Assembly: GCA_934216615.1 (NCBI GenBank)
Contig: CAKQCB010000002.1
Coordinates: forward strand, 554,409-618,408
DNA: 64,000 nucleotides
Direction: 5' to 3'
Source of the DNA: an uncultured Anaerolineae bacterium
GTDB lineage: Bacteria > Chloroflexota > Anaerolineae > Aggregatilineales > Phototrophicaceae
The first letter of the stretch is position 1, and every line of letters begins with the position of its first letter. A program made the translations under genes and the position numbers. Shown here one piece after another: positions 7,237 to 15,190 of this stretch. Under the pieces are notes generated by a model, which worked only from the letters and a program-made list of their open reading frames with translations, had not been told where the DNA came from and searched no databases.

Positions 7237-9489
7237 TTAAAATAAAGTCGTAATATTTAGGTTTCTGTTAAATGTGGTTTCCGTCGGAACAGGCGTTTCC
7301 GTCTGCAAGTCGGACTGGCGTAAATAGTTTTCATTGATGGCTAAGCCAGGCGGTACGATGACCACTTCTGCAACAGAGCTACCCGCCAACAACTTCACCA
7401 TCACATTCACAGCGGCAATCGAAAACTGTTGACGGTTAATCTCAACAGAGGCCCGCATGTAGTAGCCATCCCGTATGTACTGACGGGCGAGGTTTTCTGC
7501 ATCCACGCTAAAAATCATCACGCTGGAGGGGTCGATTTCCGCATCATTCAAGGCATCAATTGCGCCGAATGCGCCCGCGTCATTAATGCTCAAGATGACG
7601 TTAAAATCTTCGCCTTGCTCCAAAAAAGATTGGACAGCTTCATAGCCGTTTTCGCGGGTTCCGCCCGGCGCACTGCCCACAAATTCCACGTCAGGGATCA
7701 AGGACAAAAAGCCTTCTTGAAGCCCTCTGGCGCGGTTCACTAACAGCGGGATTGTGGGGTAATCTAAGATCAGGGCGCGGGCAGGTTGATCGGTTTCTGA
7801 GGTGAAAATTTCGCCACCTGCGTGGCCCGCAACATAGCCCATTTGATAGTCGTCACCGGCAATCACGACACCGCCATACGTCGGAACACCAGACGCAAGC
7901 TGTACCAAAGGCGTGTCTACAGCTTGCAAACTTTCTAAAGTCGATGTCAACAATTCAAAGTCTAGCGGGCAAATGATGAACGCCTTCGCACCCTCAGCGC
8001 GCGCCCGCTCAATTTGGGTGACTTCACGGTAGCGATCCCCATCACTGTCATAGATGCGAATGGGCAAGCCATATTCCTCTGCCAATTCGACAATTTCACG
8101 GGTTTGAACAGCGTGATATTCCGTCTCTTGGGTGCACGTCACCAGCGCGAGGAAACCCCCAGTTTCATCAAAATAATGAGATGCGCTGGCGATCTCTTGC
8201 GGGGATGGGACATATGCTTCACTCGAACCATTCACACCCGCGAGGACTTGTATCGGTGAAGTCAAAATACTGGACGTATTCATGAACATCGATTCGGCGG
8301 TTTGGGTCGCGTCGTTCTCAAGCATTTCACGGCGTAGAGAAAGCAAGCTGATGAAGGCCAAAATAGCGATGGTTAACCCCGTGAAACTGACTGCTAAAAG
8401 TGCGGCGGAACCCCATCGGTTGTTTTTTCGTGGTTCGTCGCGTATCTGTAAGATCGTAGTTCCGAAACCATCCGCTTTAGTGGTATTGGAGACGTCTTGG
8501 CTCAGCGGTTTCAGATCGTCCGTTTTGATTTTGCCCAGCTCGGTGAGCGGGTTCATCTCAGCGTCAGAGGCGAGGAGGTCTGCCTTTTCGCGAACGTCAG
8601 TCACAAGGACATCTTTCGCAAAATTGAGCGTTCCAGAGCGTCCCAAAGCGACATTCAACGCATTCGCCATTTCCAGCATATTGGGATAACGATCTGCCGG
8701 GTCTTTCGCCAAAGCCTTCAAGATCACCTGATCCACTTCATGTGAAATTTCGGGGCGGATCGTCCGCGCTGGTGCGGGGGGTTTTTCGAGATGGGCGTAG
8801 ATGATCGACGCGACGGTTGAACCCGCCGTTTCAAAGGGGGTGATCCCCGTCAGCATGTGATATAACAAAATCCCCATGCTGTAAATGTCGGCGCGGTGGT
8901 CGATGGGGTCACCACGAAGCTGTTCAGGGGAAATGTAGGCAGGCGTGCCGACGATGTTGCCCGACTGTGTAAACCCCTGTGAAGATTCGACTAATTTCGC
9001 CAAGCCAAAATCCGCTAAAAAGGCGTTGTCGGCATGGTCAAACATCAAGTTGCTAGGTTTGAGGTCGCGGTGAATCACCCCCTGACTGTGGGCATATGCC
9101 AGCGCAGAGGCGATCTGTAAAAAGATGTCCGCTGCGCGGTCAATGTTACGGTCAGTCTGGTTCACCCATGTGTTAAGCGTACCCCCACGCATCAAGCGCA
9201 TAGCGATATAAGCAAACTCGTTTTCGACAAACCCGTACCCATAAACAGGCAAAATATGGAGATGTTCCAGCGACGCGGCGAGGCGTGCTTCTTGCGCAAA
9301 ACGACGCTTAAAATTCGCGTCATTATCGTCTTGTAAGAGGATGATCTTCAGCGCGACATAGCGATCCACTGACTTTTGATGGGCTTGGTATACAAACGCC
9401 ATTCCCCCGCGCCCTATACGATGCTGTATCGTATAGTCGCCAATTTGTCGCCCTATAAACCCATCCGTAGACATAATTTGAGAAGCCAT
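7237..9489 (-). CDS. transmembrane Ser/Thr kinase with extracytoplasmic sugar-binding-protein-like sensor (copy 2)
   Basis: 750 residues, same architecture as the next gene. The kinase domain covers ~18-282: GRGGMAFVY, Lys48 in VALKII, the full HRDLKPSN motif (140-147), DFG 160-162 and GTPAYISPEQ. A juxtamembrane linker of ~75 residues rich in Asp/Lys/Thr follows, then a TM segment ~358-384 and an outside RbsB-like domain ~435-735 (FLALVTCTQE, AFIICPLDFELL, VVIAGDDYQMGY, VILSINDAGAFGA, MIFSVDAE). With canonical catalytic residues it is the more likely active member, and the long linker could hold phosphorylation sites. It is first in the block and has a good promoter about 60 nt upstream. Divergent neighbour: the C39-like peptidase gene. 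Confidence 0.92.
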   Translation of the reverse strand: MASQIMSTDGFIGRQIGDYTIQHRIGRGGMAFVYQAHQKSVDRYVALKIILLQDDNDANFKRRFAQEARLAASLEHLHILPVYGYGFVENEFAYIAMRLMRGGTLNTWVNQTDRNIDRAADIFLQIASALAYAHSQGVIHRDLKPSNLMFDHADNAFLADFGLAKLVESSQGFTQSGNIVGTPAYISPEQLRGDPIDHRADIYSMGILLYHMLTGITPFETAGSTVASIIYAHLEKPPAPARTIRPEISHEVDQVILKALAKDPADRYPNMLEMANALNVALGRSGTLNFAKDVLVTDVREKADLLASDAEMNPLTELGKIKTDDLKPLSQDVSNTTKADGFGTTILQIRDEPRKNNRWGSAALLAVSFTGLTIAILAFISLLSLRREMLENDATQTAESMFMNTSSILTSPIQVLAGVNGSSEAYVPSPQEIASASHYFDETGGFLALVTCTQETEYHAVQTREIVELAEEYGLPIRIYDSDGDRYREVTQIERARAEGAKAFIICPLDFELLTSTLESLQAVDTPLVQLASGVPTYGGVVIAGDDYQMGYVAGHAGGEIFTSETDQPARALILDYPTIPLLVNRARGLQEGFLSLIPDVEFVGSAPGGTRENGYEAVQSFLEQGEDFNVILSINDAGAFGAIDALNDAEIDPSSVMIFSVDAENLARQYIRDGYYMRASVEINRQQFSIAAVNVMVKLLAGSSVAEVVIVPPGLAINENYLRQSDLQTETPVPTETTFNRNLNITTLF

Positions 9490-9552
9490 AACTACTTAAA
9501 GTTTCACAAAAAAAGATCAACCATGCGATTAATCCTGCTTGGTTAGGGGATA

Positions 9553-9582
9553 ATCATAAGATATTCACCAAAAACTTGCCAA
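9553..9582 (-). promoter_or_regulatory. sigma-70-type promoter of the kinase gene
   Basis: Read on the minus strand: TTGGCA (9582-9577), an 18-nt spacer and TATGAT (9558-9553), each 5 of 6 to consensus. The predicted leader to the kinase start at 9489 is about 55-60 nt. Confidence 0.5.
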
Positions 9583-9640
9583 AAGATTAGAGTTCCCTAA
9601 AAAACTTTTTTGAAATTTCTTTTAGCGTCGATCAAAAAAA

Positions 9641-9655
9641 ACGTTTAGGAAACGT
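9641..9655. promoter_or_regulatory. palindrome ACGTTT-AGG-AAACGT, candidate operator
   Basis: A perfect inverted repeat with 6-bp arms and a 3-nt spacer. It sits in the divergent region between the kinase gene and the peptidase gene, about 36 nt upstream of the extended -10 element of the latter. No regulator can be assigned from sequence alone. Confidence 0.35.
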
Positions 9656-9687
9656 AGTCTAGACACTCAACATGCAGAGACTACGAC

Positions 9688-9696
9688 TGGTATAAT
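9688..9696 (+). promoter_or_regulatory. extended -10 promoter element
   Basis: TGGTATAAT is a perfect TATAAT preceded by the TGN extension. No good -35 hexamer lies at 17 nt, as is common for extended -10 promoters. It would drive the C39-like peptidase gene with a leader of about 30 nt. Confidence 0.5.
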
Positions 9697-9732
9697 AGGG
9701 GTAGAAAGCTCGAACAGTAGAGGTGGATGACC

Positions 9733-10812
9733 GTGATTTTGAAACAATTTCGTTCCAAACTTGGAGCGGTTTTAGGGATACTGAGCGTAACCCTACTTTT
9801 AAACGTTGTGGGGGCAAGCGCCCAAATTCCACAACCCACACAACCCATTTCCTTACCAACTGAATACCGCCTGAATGGTATTACACACATTTATCAGGGC
9901 TGGAATAACTGTGGCCCCGCAACCTTGACGATGGGGCTGACGTATTTCGGTGTCCCTGCCGATCAATACCCTGCGGCACAGTGGTTGAAACCGAATTCAG
10001 AAGATAAAAACGTCAGCCCATGGCAGATGACCGCTTACGTCAACACACAACTGCCCGGCACAGTCCAAGCGTTGATGCGCTACGGCGGTACGCTGGACAC
10101 CCTGCGTTTGCTGATTGCTAATGATTTCCCCGTCATCATCGAAGCGGGATATGACCCGCCCGGTGAAAACCTCGGCTGGATGGGACACTACTTGTTGATG
10201 TCCGGTTACAACGATGCCGCGCAAGTCTTCGTCGCGCAGGACAGCTACGACGGCCCGAACCTGCCCTACACATACGATCACGTTCAAGAGTATTGGCAAC
10301 ATTTTAATTACCTCTACATCGTTTTGTATGATGTGTCACGCGAAACCGAACTGCTCACGCTCTTGGGTGACGACGCAGACGAAGATCAAAATGTGGTCAA
10401 CGCGATGGCGATTGCCCGCGCCGAAGCAGTTGCTAACCCTGAAGACCCATTTGCTTGGTTCAACATGGGGACAAACTTCAATCTCTTGGGCATGTACTCA
10501 GAAGCTGCCACTGCCTACGATCAATCCCGTAATGTGGGGGATGGTCTGCCGTGGCGAATGATGTGGTATCAGTTTGGCCCGTTTGAAGCTTATTTAGAAG
10601 TGGGGCGTTACAACGATGTGATCTCACTGGCCGCCGCAAACTTGAATGACGGCGGGGGGCAATATGTGGAAGAAACCTACTATTATGCAGGTTGGGCACG
10701 TGCAGGTTTAGGCGAAACCCAACGCGCGATTGATAATTTTAATGGCGCGATCAGCTTCAACCCGAACTTCACCCCCGCACGCGAAGCCTTGAGCGAAGTC
10801 ACAGGCGGGTAG
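9733..10812 (+). CDS. exported C39-like cysteine peptidase with TPR tail
   Basis: Signal peptide/anchor in the first ~33 residues (LGAVLGILSVTLLLNVVGASAQ), so it acts outside the membrane. Residues ~45-195 form a papain-fold domain of the Peptidase_C39_2 type: Cys62 in QGWNNCGPATLTM, His154 in MGHYLLMSGY and Asp172 in VAQDSY (numbered from the ATG at 9727). Residues ~235-350 hold TPR-like helices. The ATG at 9727 directly abuts the Shine-Dalgarno GAGGTGG (9720-9726) with no spacing, whereas the in-frame GTG at 9733 lies 6 nt from it, so I place the start at the GTG. No bacteriocin or ABC exporter is nearby, so a housekeeping cell-surface protease or transglutaminase-like role is possible. Confidence 0.82.
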   Translation: MILKQFRSKLGAVLGILSVTLLLNVVGASAQIPQPTQPISLPTEYRLNGITHIYQGWNNCGPATLTMGLTYFGVPADQYPAAQWLKPNSEDKNVSPWQMTAYVNTQLPGTVQALMRYGGTLDTLRLLIANDFPVIIEAGYDPPGENLGWMGHYLLMSGYNDAAQVFVAQDSYDGPNLPYTYDHVQEYWQHFNYLYIVLYDVSRETELLTLLGDDADEDQNVVNAMAIARAEAVANPEDPFAWFNMGTNFNLLGMYSEAATAYDQSRNVGDGLPWRMMWYQFGPFEAYLEVGRYNDVISLAAANLNDGGGQYVEETYYYAGWARAGLGETQRAIDNFNGAISFNPNFTPAREALSEVTGG

Positions 10813-10832
10813 GCGAAACCCTCAGCATGTAT

Positions 10833-10868
10833 ATAAAGACCTTCTCTTAGTTAAGAGAAGGTCTTTAT
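10833..10868. terminator. long perfect hairpin between convergent genes
   Basis: The 17-nt arms ATAAAGACCTTCTCTTA (10833-10849) and its exact complement (10852-10868) are separated by 2 nt, so the real loop is a few bases larger. It lies between the convergent C39 and TIR genes. The T-tract is modest on the plus strand (TGTTTTAC). Confidence 0.8.
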
Positions 10869-10912
10869 GTTTTACAACGTACAGAATCTCATCTATTAGG
10901 ATTGCTACAAGC

Positions 10913-11536
10913 TCAACCATTTAACGCTTCTAACAAAGCGCGGAACGCCAATTTATAATCTTGCGTGAAATCAAAGCGCGGTTTGCGTCGAATATCGTCG
11001 GGTGGGTCGATGGGCGCAATCTGCGCGATCACAATCGGCTTGTTTTTCGACTTAAAAAACTGCTTCGCCGTTTGGACACTCTCCGCAACTTTACTTTCGA
11101 GAGAGAGTACATAGACCATGCGCGAACACTCTGTTAACGCAGGATGGACGCCGGATGCCCAAGAAATATCACCCGGATCATGTTCGTGAAGCCAGCAGGC
11201 CACCCCTAACTGGCGTAACCCGCCTGCCAATTGTTCCGCAAACGCTTGATCTTCGACCGCAAAATTGATGTATACCGTTTCTTGCGTCAGTTTCACCCGC
11301 GTATTGGTCGCCACTTGGACGGATTCAGGTTTTTCAGACGCTTCATGAGCGGTACTGCGCCCCATACGAAAGACTTTCCCTCCACAATACGGGCAGTTCC
11401 CCGAAGTCGCAGGAACCCCGCGCCGTGTCCAAACCGCATGGGGGGCTTCCATCTCAATGGTTTCACGGCAGCGCACACAATAGGCCTCAATGGGTTCTGG
11501 CTCAAACAGGTCATCCATGTTGGTGTCGTTCGTCAT
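10913..11536 (-). CDS. zinc-ribbon (DUF5679-like) - TIR domain protein
   Basis: 207 residues. Residues ~18-60 form a DUF5679-like zinc ribbon with two CxxC knuckles (Cys20/23 and Cys48/51), the type with AYCVRCRETIEM and GNCPYCGGKVFRMG. Residues ~87-205 are TIR-like (TIR_2): VYINFAVEDQAFAEQLAGGL, GVACWLHEHDPGDISW, ALTECSRMVYVLSLES and KPIVIAQI. By my alignment the usual catalytic Glu of NAD-cleaving TIRs, about nine residues before KPI, is Ala157 here, so it may be a scaffold rather than an NADase. No effector or sensor gene of a known defence system adjoins it. It lies downstream of recA, separated by a terminator. Cytosolic by lack of TM or signal. Confidence 0.75.
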   Translation of the reverse strand: MTNDTNMDDLFEPEPIEAYCVRCRETIEMEAPHAVWTRRGVPATSGNCPYCGGKVFRMGRSTAHEASEKPESVQVATNTRVKLTQETVYINFAVEDQAFAEQLAGGLRQLGVACWLHEHDPGDISWASGVHPALTECSRMVYVLSLESKVAESVQTAKQFFKSKNKPIVIAQIAPIDPPDDIRRKPRFDFTQDYKLAFRALLEALNG

Positions 11537-11557
11537 AACGTCCTCATACTCAACAAA

Positions 11558-11591
11558 AAAGGACGGATGAAATGTTTATCATCCGTCCTTT
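11558..11591 (-). terminator. recA terminator
   Basis: 13-bp perfect stem, AAAGGACGGATGA (11558-11570) against TCATCCGTCCTTT (11579-11591), with an 8-nt loop. On the minus strand it is followed by TTTTTTG. It lies 30 nt past the recA stop and just upstream of the TIR gene. Confidence 0.88.
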
Positions 11592-11621
11592 GAATATACC
11601 GATCAATTGCAGGTCTGTCAG

Positions 11622-12698
11622 TTAACGCGCGCTGGTTGCAAGACCATATTTTTCGCGAACGAGGTCTTCTAACTCCACGGCTAACTCAGGATTTTCATTG
11701 AGGTACTGTTTGGCATTCTCGCGCCCTTGCCCAAGCAAACCTTCATTGTAACGGTAGAACGCACCGCGTTTTTCTACAATGCCTAGCTCAGTCGCAAGGT
11801 CAAGAATTTCACCCATCTTGCTGATGCCTCGTTCGAGGAACATGATATCAAATTCTGCTTCGCGGAAGGGTGCGCTGACCTTGTTCTTGGTCACGCGGAC
11901 GCGGGTACGGCTTCCCAATACTTCACCGCCCGAACCTTTGATAGATTCCTGCTTACGGACATCTAAACGCATACTGGCGTAGAATTTCAACGCGCGACCG
12001 CCTGACGTGGTTTCTGGATTGCCATACATCACGCCGATTTTGTCACGAAGTTGGTTGGTGAAAATCACAGACACATTGGAGTGTTTGATCGCACCTGCCA
12101 ATTTACGCAGAGCTTGGCTCATCAAACGGGCTTGGATACCAACATGGCTATCACCCATTTCGCCTTCGATTTCAACGCGGGGAACGAGCGCGGCCACACT
12201 ATCCAAGACCACGACATCCAACGCGCCAGAACGTACCAATGCTTCGGTAATTTCAAGCGCTTGTTCGGCGGTGTCCGGTTGGGAAATGTACAGCGTTTCG
12301 ACGTTCACGCCGATACGCTTGGCATAGGCAGGGTCTAACGCATGTTCCATATCGACAAATGCGGCCAAACCGCCCCGCTTTTGTGCTTCAGCAATCACAT
12401 GCAAACAGATAGTGGTTTTACCCGAACTTTCAGGGCCGTAAATCTCGATCACACGGCCACGCGGAACCCCGCCCACGCCGGTTGCGATATCAAGTGTTAA
12501 TGACCCTGTAGGAACCGTGTCCACGACCATATTGGGGGCATCGCCAAGGCGAACCACTGTCCCATCCCCAAACCGCTTTGTCAAATCATCAACGGTTGTT
12601 TCGATGGCCTTTTTACGCGCTTCTTCCGTCACCGGAAGTTGAATATCGCGATCTTCACTTTTTTCTTTAGAACTCTTACGTGGAGGCAACGTACCCAT
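11622..12698 (-). CDS. recA: recombinase RecA
   Basis: The homologous recombination and SOS coprotease, 358 residues, a usual length. Walker [10 protein letters not shown] begins near residue 88, the Walker B strand is [15 protein letters not shown], and the L2 DNA-binding region contains [20 protein letters not shown]. It forms ATP-dependent filaments on single-stranded DNA. The N-terminus is about 20-25 residues longer than in E. coli and strongly charged ([14 protein letters not shown]). The only ATG has GTAAGG directly against it with no spacing, so a later non-ATG start is possible. It is monocistronic, with an extended -10 upstream and a strong terminator. No clear SOS box of the GAAC-N4-GTTC type is seen. 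Confidence 0.98.
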   Translation of the reverse strand: MGTLPPRKSSKEKSEDRDIQLPVTEEARKKAIETTVDDLTKRFGDGTVVRLGDAPNMVVDTVPTGSLTLDIATGVGGVPRGRVIEIYGPESSGKTTICLHVIAEAQKRGGLAAFVDMEHALDPAYAKRIGVNVETLYISQPDTAEQALEITEALVRSGALDVVVLDSVAALVPRVEIEGEMGDSHVGIQARLMSQALRKLAGAIKHSNVSVIFTNQLRDKIGVMYGNPETTSGGRALKFYASMRLDVRKQESIKGSGGEVLGSRTRVRVTKNKVSAPFREAEFDIMFLERGISKMGEILDLATELGIVEKRGAFYRYNEGLLGQGRENAKQYLNENPELAVELEDLVREKYGLATSAR

Positions 12699-12753
12699 CC
12701 TTACTATATGATGTGATTCTGCGGATCGGAAAGTGTGTTTCTATCTCATACGC

Positions 12754-12762
12754 AGTATATCA
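12754..12762 (-). promoter_or_regulatory. extended -10 element of recA
   Basis: TGATATACT on the minus strand (12762 to 12754) gives TGN plus TATACT. The leader to the recA start is about 55 nt. No matching -35 is seen at 17 nt. Confidence 0.4.
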
Positions 12763-12856
12763 AACTTCATCAACTCTGTGCGTTAAAATTATGTGTAAAT
12801 TTTAGCATATTTGTTCTACATACACAAGTAAGATATTTCGTATTCCTAACACAAGG

Positions 12857-12866
12857 GTTCGCGAAC
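12857..12866. promoter_or_regulatory. palindrome GTTCGCGAAC upstream of recA
   Basis: A perfect 10-nt palindrome in the 285-nt gap between msrB and recA, about 95 nt upstream of the recA -10. It is the reverse arrangement of the Gram-positive LexA box half-sites (GTTC then GAAC), so assigning it to LexA is not supported. It may be an operator or chance. Confidence 0.25.
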
Positions 12867-12900
12867 AACCTTAGATAAAACGCCCCTGCCTTACACAATA

Positions 12901-12930
12901 AACAGGGACATGATGATGCATGCCCCTGTT
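12901..12930. terminator. hairpin downstream of msrB
   Basis: AACAGGGACATG (12901-12912) pairs with CATGCCCCTGTT (12919-12930) with one mismatch and a 6-nt loop. It lies about 55 nt past the msrB stop on the minus strand. There is no strong T-tract, so it is a weak terminator or a 3'-end stabiliser. Confidence 0.45.
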
Positions 12931-12983
12931 CGATCTATGACGGATTGATATCTGCACCAAATTAGAGAGGGCAACCCATCTCT

Positions 12984-13406
12984 TTAAGATGCGTCTTCTT
13001 TCGGCTTGAATTTGATCGCCACCGAATTGATGCAGTAACGCTGACCGGTTTTGTCACGCGGGCCATCCTCAAACACATGGCCGAGATGCGCACCACAGCG
13101 ACTGCACACGGTTTCAACACGCACCATACCGTGACTACGGTCTTCACGAAACTCTACCGTTCCCTCTTCAACCATGTCCCAGAAGCTCGGCCAACCACAA
13201 CCGGAATCAAACTTGGTGTCGGACGAGAATAAGGCGAGATCACAAGCGATGCAGTGATAGGTTCCTTCCGCTTTGTGATACACGTATTCACCTGTGAAGG
13301 GGCGTTCTGTCGCTTGTTGGCGCGTCACCGCATATTGGATCGGCGTTAACTGAAGACGCCATTCGTCATCGGTCTTGATGATCTTTTCGAATTTATTTTC
13401 AGACAT
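12984..13406 (-). CDS. msrB: peptide-methionine (R)-S-oxide reductase MsrB
   Basis: Repairs methionine-R-sulfoxide in proteins with thioredoxin as reductant. 140 residues, standard for a stand-alone MsrB. The zinc site is Cys52/Cys55 (CIAC) plus Cys101/Cys104 (CSRC). The catalytic Cys125 lies in [11 protein letters not shown], and the possible recycling Cys70 lies in [13 protein letters not shown] sits 7 nt before the ATG, a clear start. It is the last gene of a same-strand trio with free-Met-sulfoxide reductase and dus, which places repair of protein-bound and free Met sulfoxide in one unit. No MsrA is in the window. Confidence 0.97.
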   Translation of the reverse strand: MSENKFEKIIKTDDEWRLQLTPIQYAVTRQQATERPFTGEYVYHKAEGTYHCIACDLALFSSDTKFDSGCGWPSFWDMVEEGTVEFREDRSHGMVRVETVCSRCGAHLGHVFEDGPRDKTGQRYCINSVAIKFKPKEDAS

Positions 13407-13451
13407 AAAAAAACCTCCATGCTATGTCAGCAAGTTGAGATGCTGAACTGT

Positions 13452-13982
13452 TTACTGGATGTTTGGTGATGGAATTTCCGTGCGCTCCATAAGACGCGAA
13501 GCCAACATTTCTAAACCTGATGCATCTTCGCCGTCAAAGCGGTTCAGGTGCGGGCTGTCCAAGTCGAGCACGCCCCATAACTGTCCATCGTTGATCAAAG
13601 GGATGACCACTTCAGATTGAGAGGCGCTGTCACAGGCGATATGGCCGGGGAATTGATGCACGTCGGGCACAACGATAGTCTCGCGTTTTTGGGCGGCGGT
13701 TCCGCACACTCCATTCCCCATCGGGATACGGACACAAGCGACTTTGCCCTGAAATGGCCCTAACACCAATTCATCCCCGCGCAAAAGATAGAACCCAACC
13801 CAATTCAGGTTTGGCAGGGTTTGATAGATCAACGCCGAAAAATTGGCGAGGTTGGCAATAAAATCATGTTCTTCGGCAAACAGACTTTCCACTTGCGAAA
13901 CCAAATGCTGATAAAGTTCCGCTTTGGGTATATCAGAGGGAATTTCACTCAACGTTACATGTGAATAAGATTGATCAAGCAT
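13452..13982 (-). CDS. msrC: free methionine-(R)-sulfoxide reductase (GAF type, fRMsr/MsrC)
   Basis: A GAF-domain enzyme that reduces free L-Met-R-sulfoxide. 176 residues, as in YebR/fRMsr. The three family cysteines are present: Cys83 (GKVACVRIP), Cys93 (GNGVCGTA) and Cys117 (HIACDSAS), corresponding to the Cys84/94/118 set of the E. coli enzyme. VGFYLLRGDELVLGPFQG and GVLDLDSPHLNRFD are family signatures. It lies 45 nt upstream of msrB and 14 nt downstream of the dus gene. A general GAF signalling role is unlikely, given the intact cysteine set. Confidence 0.95.
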   Translation of the reverse strand: MLDQSYSHVTLSEIPSDIPKAELYQHLVSQVESLFAEEHDFIANLANFSALIYQTLPNLNWVGFYLLRGDELVLGPFQGKVACVRIPMGNGVCGTAAQKRETIVVPDVHQFPGHIACDSASQSEVVIPLINDGQLWGVLDLDSPHLNRFDGEDASGLEMLASRLMERTEIPSPNIQ

Positions 13983-13996
13983 GGTGAATCACTTCC

Positions 13997-15049
13997 TCAC
14001 AATGACGTGACGGACGGCTCTAACGCGCTGCCCGTTTCGATCACAGGGATCAATAAATTACGGATATCGTCTAAAGTTTCGGTGCGTACCAATTGGTCGC
14101 GCAGACGTGCCGCGCCGGGGACACCCAGCGCATATTTTGTGAGTTGTCCACGCAGTTCGCGAATGGCTTGATGCACAGGTAAAAGCGTGGTTGCGACGGT
14201 CAGTTCAGCATGACGTAAACACAGGCGTGCTTTTTCTTGCGGGGTGGGGTCAGGCAAGATTTCGCCTGTGCGCAGCGCATGGGCAATATGATGAAACACC
14301 CAAGGCCGACCTAATGCCCCGCGCCCGATCATCACGCCATCACAGCCTGTTTCTTCGAGCATTCGTTTGGCATCTAACGCATTTAACACATCCCCGTTGC
14401 CTAACACGGGAATGGATACATTCTCTTTCACACGGCGAATCCAATTCCAATCCGGTTCGCCTTGAAACCCCTGTACTGCAAACCGCGCATGTACCGCGAT
14501 GGCTTGAGCGCCCGCATCTTGAGCAGACTTGGCAAAATCAACACTGGTGGGGTTATTCGGTTCCCACCCCGCCCGAATCTTCACCGTGACAGGGATTTTC
14601 ACCGCATCCACCACCGCTTTGACGATACCCGTCGCAATGCAGATGTCCTTCAAAAGTGCCGCCCCTGCACCCGCCCCCGCGACTTTAGGAACCCAACACC
14701 CCATATTAATGTCAATGATCTGTGCGCCCGCTTCTGCGACGATTTGGGCAGCTTCGGCCATCAATGCGGGGTCGGCCCCAAACAACTGCACCGCAAACGG
14801 TTGTTCCGCAGGCGTCCAATCCAACATGGTTTGTGTTTTTGCATTCCGATAATGGATGGCGTGACTGCTCAGTAATTCGGTACAGACCAGACCACAATCG
14901 CCTTCTTCGCGACACAACACCCGAAATGGATGGTTCGTCTGCCCCGCCATCGGGGCTAAGGTGAGCGGTGTGTTGATCACAACGTCGCCAATGCGAAGCG
15001 GTTTGAGGTCATAGCGTAAGTTTGGGTCAAAGCGAGTGTTTGCTGTCAT
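13997..15049 (-). CDS. dus: tRNA-dihydrouridine synthase, Dus family
   Basis: An FMN- and NADPH-dependent enzyme reducing uridines in tRNA D-loops. The barrel begins PLTLAPMAGQTNHPFR and the catalytic Cys is in INMGCWVPKV (P replaced by W after the Cys compared with many DusB). The phosphate-binding end is GNGDVLNA and GCDGVMIGRGALGRPW. The longest reading starts with TTG at 15103 and adds 18 unconserved residues; the ATG at 15049 (MTANTRFD) gives a normal N-terminus and about 350 residues, so I use it. First of the dus-msrC-msrB group; the HtrA gene lies upstream on the same strand, 142 nt away. Confidence 0.95.
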   Translation of the reverse strand: MTANTRFDPNLRYDLKPLRIGDVVINTPLTLAPMAGQTNHPFRVLCREEGDCGLVCTELLSSHAIHYRNAKTQTMLDWTPAEQPFAVQLFGADPALMAEAAQIVAEAGAQIIDINMGCWVPKVAGAGAGAALLKDICIATGIVKAVVDAVKIPVTVKIRAGWEPNNPTSVDFAKSAQDAGAQAIAVHARFAVQGFQGEPDWNWIRRVKENVSIPVLGNGDVLNALDAKRMLEETGCDGVMIGRGALGRPWVFHHIAHALRTGEILPDPTPQEKARLCLRHAELTVATTLLPVHQAIRELRGQLTKYALGVPGAARLRDQLVRTETLDDIRNLLIPVIETGSALEPSVTSL

Positions 15050-15190
15050 AGGTGTTTCGTAAATAGATGAAAGGGTATGTTCATTGTACAAAAGCAAGGT
15101 CAAAACGCGATAGCAATTTCCAGAAATGAAACCAGCCTGTCAACTTTGCATGACGAGGCTGGCGCATCATATTGCGTGAGAAAACTGGTT

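Noticed and set aside
9727..10812. C39 domain as a bacteriocin-processing peptidase
   Set aside because: No ABC exporter domain and no precursor gene nearby; the protein has its own signal peptide and TPRs, so it acts outside the cell.
10913..11536. TIR protein as part of a Thoeris or CBASS system
   Set aside because: No ThsA/SLOG, cyclase or cap gene is adjacent, and the usual catalytic Glu seems missing.
12857..12866. GTTCGCGAAC as a LexA box for recA
   Set aside because: The half-sites are in the reverse order of the known GAAC-N4-GTTC box and the site is about 95 nt from the predicted promoter.
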